The translations under genes and the position numbers were made by a program. Positions 5,142 through 7,766 of a DNA stretch of 7,766 bases are shown here, piece after piece. The notes beneath the pieces were generated by a model. The model was given only the letters and a program-made list of their open reading frames with translations. It searched no databases and was not told the DNA's origin. The stretch spans positions 1 to 7,766 of the forward strand of contig QENJ01000102.1 of NCBI GenBank assembly GCA_013374505.1. The letters are read 5' to 3'. This DNA is from Candidatus Methanophagaceae archaeon. Lineage in GTDB: Archaea > Halobacteriota > Syntropharchaeia > Alkanophagales > Methanospirareceae. Positions within the stretch are counted from its first letter, which is position 1, and each line of letters opens with the position of its first letter.

Positions 5142-5750
5142 ATGAAAATATGCAACGACCGAAAACATATGAACTCGAGAGTAAGTAAAAAGTGGTTAGT
5201 AACAGGACTAACCTTATTACTGATAGCTGCGATAGTTGGGACGCTTGCACCAAGTGCCGCTGCACTGCCTACTGCTACAAGCTTCGGTGTTGAATACGCA
5301 GAAGGTTACAAGGATACCCCTGTGTTAATACCAGTAAACGTCACCAATGTGCAGAATGGCCCAGTTCCTTGTATGATATTCAATATTTTATACGATAACA
5401 GTGTAATAAACCTTGAAGGCGTTCAGAAAGGTACTCTAACGTCAGACTGGCGAACTCCGGCATATTTTAACCTTGATTGGGGCTCCAGAATCGCAGTATT
5501 TTATGAGCCCATAGATGAGCACGCGATACAAAACGGCGCGACTGGCTCTGTTGTGCTGCTTAATTTCAGTGTAATCGGCGAATCGGGAGACATGAGCTGG
5601 TTGAACTTCTCGGATGTACAACTGGCTGAAGATGCGCCAAACTATCAAATAGGAACAGCGCCTGCGAAGAACGGTACGTTCAGCTTGCTTCATCCTGTGG
5701 CGGTCCAACAATTCAAAACCGGGCAAAAAAGATGGGTGATGGAGCTTTAA
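5142..5750 (+). CDS. Secreted single-cohesin-domain protein
   Basis: A 202-residue exported protein. A basic N-terminus and hydrophobic segment (about residues 16-36) form a signal peptide, with likely cleavage after SAAA (38-41). Residues about 48-180 resemble a cohesin domain (Pfam PF00963 type): VEYAEGYKDTPVLIPVNV, then NILYDNSVINLEGV, GSVVLLNFSV and a closing KNGTF strand. Cohesins bind dockerin modules; outside cellulosomes, archaeal examples are found on surface proteins of unknown role. No dockerin is visible in this window. After the domain there is only a 20-residue tail, with no anchor, linker or second domain, so the protein may be truncated; an A6 run at 5725-5730 is a possible slip site. 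The start at 5142 is preferred because AGGA (5129-5132) lies nine bases ahead; ATG 5169 is an alternative that keeps the signal peptide. Confidence 0.72.
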   Translation: MKICNDRKHMNSRVSKKWLVTGLTLLLIAAIVGTLAPSAAALPTATSFGVEYAEGYKDTPVLIPVNVTNVQNGPVPCMIFNILYDNSVINLEGVQKGTLTSDWRTPAYFNLDWGSRIAVFYEPIDEHAIQNGATGSVVLLNFSVIGESGDMSWLNFSDVQLAEDAPNYQIGTAPAKNGTFSLLHPVAVQQFKTGQKRWVMEL

Positions 5751-5939
5751 ATGATAAAAGAAGCAAAATTTTTGGTGTTGAAAACAATTGTGAGATCGCC
5801 TCTCATGGCTTAAAATAGTTTGTCCAATTATCAGTACGGTACACGAAAGATGAACTTTTATTAGATCTTTTATCCTGCGCCGTTTGGGCTATAGAAACTG
5901 CTTTTAATAACATGCTCTCAAATCCAACGCGAATCACTA

Positions 5940-5947
5940 TTTTTTTT
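5940..5947 (+). terminator. Oligo-T terminator candidate between convergent genes
   Basis: A run of eight T on the plus strand ends one base before the stop codon of the convergent GTPase gene. Archaeal transcription often ends at such T-runs without a hairpin, so it could end the cohesin transcript, 190 bases after its stop codon. Confidence 0.4.
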
Positions 5948-7159
5948 CTATCTTGACGAATAAACCACCTTTATTATATCGTTATTCTGCAGTGCGTATT
6001 TCTCACCCAGCCGTCGTTTCGTTCTCGCGTCTATCGCATAAAGGAAACTATCGCCAATGTCCGAATGAACCGCAAAAGCCAGGTCTCGAGCGGTGCTCCC
6101 GGCTTTCAAAAGATACGCATCCGGTAGAACTCGTCCCGCGGAATCACTGTACTTATGCTCATCCTCCACCGGATACACCACCACATAGTCTAATAACTCA
6201 AACACCACCCGATTTATTATTTCCTGGACGCCCGTACCGCCATGAGCACGGATCAATTTTTTTATTTGCTCCAGACCTTTCCTTTGCTTATCCGTAACTT
6301 CAGATGCAATCACAAAATCGGTATCTCCGGACAGATATTGTATGATGTTGTTCTTTGATGCGGTTCTCAACGCAAGCTCCGCGGCGGCGGAACATGGAAT
6401 TACAATCTCATTATCACTGCCCTCGCTTTCAAGCGCTTTCAGCTTTTTTAGGTTCTCATCAGGCGCAATATCCGCTTTGTTCGCCGCAATAATCATCCTT
6501 TTGCTTCTCAGTACTATATGAGACGCTAATTTCTTCAGGTCGTCTTCAGTCCACGACTTCATGTTACTTTTGTCTGGAATGCCGGATTTTAGGATAGCGC
6601 CCTTTATTTGCTCTTCCGTAACGCCAACTCCTGCTAATTGTTCTGCAAGCAACCGTTCGATCTTTGTACCTTCTAATTCCACCCTACGCCCCATCTTGTG
6701 CCAGCCACGGGTTATTATACCGTAAACCCACATATTCAACTCCTCTTTGAAGAATATAACATCTTCGCGTGGGTCATGAGCCCCGAGTTCCACCACATTG
6801 CCGTCTGCATCCGTAGCACCCGAAGCATCCACGACATTAATTATCGCTTCCGCCTGCCGGAGTTCGTCCAGGAATTCGTTGCCCAAACCTTTTCCTTCAT
6901 GTGCACCTCTGACCAATCCCGCAACATCTAATACCTCTACGGGTATGAACCGAAAGCCGTCTATGCAATTGCCACACACTCCCCCAAGTTCAAGCTCCTT
7001 CTCTTTACAGAGGCAGTTCACCCGCACGTATGCTACTCCAACGTTCGGCGCGATCGTTGTGAACGGATAGGCCGCTATCTCGACATCTGCGAGTGTAAAA
7101 GCCTTAAAAAAGGTGGATTTACCTGAGTTCGGCTTACCCGCTATTGCTATTGTTATCAT
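5948..7159 (-). CDS. Archaeal YchF/Obg-family translation-associated GTPase
   Basis: A 403-residue P-loop NTPase of the TRAFAC class, Obg/YchF branch (archaeal type, MJ1332-like). Visible motifs are G1 GKPNSGKST (residues 8-16), G2 around TT at 34-35, G3 DVAGLV (78-83) followed by the conserved GAHEGKGLGNEFLDELRQ, G4 NKAD (227-230), G5 SAAA (257-260), and a C-terminal TGS domain from about residue 325. An alpha-helical insert lies at about 140-220, as expected. The canonical NKxD predicts guanine specificity, unlike bacterial and eukaryotic YchF, which bind ATP through NxxE. Four cysteines (49, 51, 62, 65; CxC and CxxC) lie between G2 and G3 and could hold a metal. Relatives act at the ribosome in translation or stress control. 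The start follows the UPF0147 stop by five bases, with GAAGGA as ribosome-binding element at that stop, so the two form an operon. It ends with TAG. Confidence 0.92.
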   Translation of the reverse strand: MITIAIAGKPNSGKSTFFKAFTLADVEIAAYPFTTIAPNVGVAYVRVNCLCKEKELELGGVCGNCIDGFRFIPVEVLDVAGLVRGAHEGKGLGNEFLDELRQAEAIINVVDASGATDADGNVVELGAHDPREDVIFFKEELNMWVYGIITRGWHKMGRRVELEGTKIERLLAEQLAGVGVTEEQIKGAILKSGIPDKSNMKSWTEDDLKKLASHIVLRSKRMIIAANKADIAPDENLKKLKALESEGSDNEIVIPCSAAAELALRTASKNNIIQYLSGDTDFVIASEVTDKQRKGLEQIKKLIRAHGGTGVQEIINRVVFELLDYVVVYPVEDEHKYSDSAGRVLPDAYLLKAGSTARDLAFAVHSDIGDSFLYAIDARTKRRLGEKYALQNNDIIKVVYSSR

Positions 7160-7164
7160 TTTTT

Positions 7165-7437
7165 TTATCCTTCAACAGAGACAGTTTCTAACTGTGTTAT
7201 TATGCTCCAGACCACCGTCCTTGCATAAACTGGAATATTTTGGTGGGTTGTTAGTACTTCCAGGTCGGACATCCTCTCTGCCGCTCTCAAAGCATGTGAT
7301 TCAGCAGAGTTCAGCAGCTTATCCTCTATCCCGCTCATTGACCGTCTTATGTTTCTCGGTACCGTGGTATCAACCATTGTATTTTCAAGCATCTCTGCGC
7401 ATTTCTTTACCGTTTCTTCTTTTTCTGCTCCCACCAT
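7165..7437 (-). CDS. UPF0147 family protein
   Basis: A 90-residue, all-helical archaeal protein of the UPF0147 family (Pfam PF03685). The family pattern is clear: an acidic N-terminal helix ending in MLENTMVDTTVPRNIRR (about residues 16-32), a middle helix with KLLN, and the C-terminal segment NIPVYARTVVWSIITQLETV (67-86), close to the PxHARTxxWxxxSxLE signature. It has no signal peptide or membrane segment, so it is cytosolic. The biochemical function is not established. The ATG at 7435-7437 is preceded by an excellent ribosome-binding site, GGTGGTGAT (7446-7454), eight bases away. It is the first gene of an operon with the YchF GTPase, five bases downstream; the pairing suggests a shared translation-related role, which is inference. 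Confidence 0.9.
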   Translation of the reverse strand: MVGAEKEETVKKCAEMLENTMVDTTVPRNIRRSMSGIEDKLLNSAESHALRAAERMSDLEVLTTHQNIPVYARTVVWSIITQLETVSVEG

Positions 7438-7445
7438 TCGCGCTT

Positions 7446-7454
7446 ATCACCACC
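7446..7454 (-). promoter_or_regulatory. Strong Shine-Dalgarno of the UPF0147-YchF operon
   Basis: GGTGGTGAT matches eight of nine bases of the archaeal consensus GGAGGTGAT and lies eight bases before the ATG. It is much stronger than any other ribosome-binding site in the window and fixes the UPF0147 start. Confidence 0.75.
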
Positions 7455-7496
7455 CCTTGTATTCCCTACAACACAAAAGATAGTAAAAGCAAAGTT

Positions 7497-7515
7497 CATA
7501 AAGATATTTGGCTCT
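7497..7515 (-). promoter_or_regulatory. Promoter of the UPF0147-YchF operon
   Basis: On the minus strand AGAGCC (7510-7515) is followed after seven bases by TTTATG (7497-7502), about 60 bases before the UPF0147 ATG. The predicted leader of roughly 35 bases would contain the Shine-Dalgarno. It shares the AGAGCC-TTTAT arrangement with the cas6 and cohesin promoters. Confidence 0.45.
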
Positions 7516-7766
7516 AAGATAAAATAAGTATGCCAGGATGGCACAATCGAAAAAGTCAGTGATTTTTAATTTTTCATCCATCGAACCCCACATTTTCATT
7601 GTGTTTGCAAATAGTAAACTACCATAAAGTAATCCCACATCGACTTCCTGTCAAAACCCACATTATTCTTACCCAAAACAGTACAAAAACATCAAAAACA
7701 GCCATTACACGAGTAAAAAGGTGATAGCTACCGCTAACCACCTCTCTTCATTCACACCAACTTGAA
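7516..7766. other. Right end, no supported gene
   Basis: AT-rich sequence upstream of the UPF0147 operon. A minus-strand frame entering from the right edge stays open to a TAA at 7705-7707 and reads NEERWLAVAITFLLV at its end. That could be the hydrophobic C-terminus of a membrane protein lying outside the window, but 19 codons are too few to claim it. A 29-codon plus-strand frame starting at 7538 has no features that support it. Confidence 0.4.

Noticed and set aside
5050..5265. 71-codon minus-strand hydrophobic frame
   Set aside because: It overlaps the promoter, leader and signal peptide of the cohesin gene antisense; its hydrophobicity mirrors the signal-peptide codons.
5751..5813. 20-codon frame starting in TAAATG after the cohesin stop
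   Set aside because: Too short, with no ribosome-binding site or recognisable motif; kept only as part of the truncation question.
7113..7517. 134-codon plus-strand frame
   Set aside because: Antisense to UPF0147 and the start of the GTPase, both of which are clear family members.
7447..7638. 63-codon minus-strand frame upstream of UPF0147
   Set aside because: It covers the predicted promoter and Shine-Dalgarno of the operon, has no ribosome-binding site and no family resemblance.

Overview
The window looks archaeal, and a methanogen- or ANME-like euryarchaeon (Methanophagales or a relative) is my best guess. The evidence is a UPF0147 protein next to an archaeal-type YchF GTPase, a NosD-like beta-helix surface protein and a secreted cohesin-domain protein, promoters with TATA boxes about 27 bases before likely starts, and an archaeal-type Cas6. 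The lineage guess rests on overall protein character, not on a marker gene.

Layout, left to right. The left edge cuts an archaeal P-loop ATPase (minus strand, 1-199). Next is a solitary cas6 (minus, 282-1022) with its catalytic triad and glycine-rich loop intact; no CRISPR array or other cas gene is visible. A gene-free stretch (1023-1386) separates it from a very large secreted right-handed beta-helix protein of the NosD type (minus, 1387-4473). That protein is built from about two dozen 23-residue coils, plus two almost identical 78-residue modules. Just upstream are a fragment of the C-terminus of a second such protein and a small unknown ORF (4475-4787). On the plus strand follows a secreted single-cohesin protein (5142-5750), possibly truncated. 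Convergent to it is a UPF0147-YchF operon (minus, 7437 to 5948). The right end (7516-7766) holds no gene I can support.

How the parts relate. The beta-helix and cohesin genes are divergently arranged, and both products have signal peptides, so this half of the window looks like a cell-surface region. The UPF0147-YchF pair is housekeeping and translation-related. Cas6 processes CRISPR transcripts that must come from elsewhere.

The most interesting non-coding signal is a hexamer, AGAGCC, that lies 7 or 8 bases upstream of a TTTAT TATA-like core in front of cas6, the cohesin gene and the UPF0147-YchF operon. A fourth match lies antisense to the end of the beta-helix gene. I found no clearly new multi-gene system; the best leads are this shared promoter element, the isolated intact cas6, and recent recombination inside and next to the beta-helix gene.
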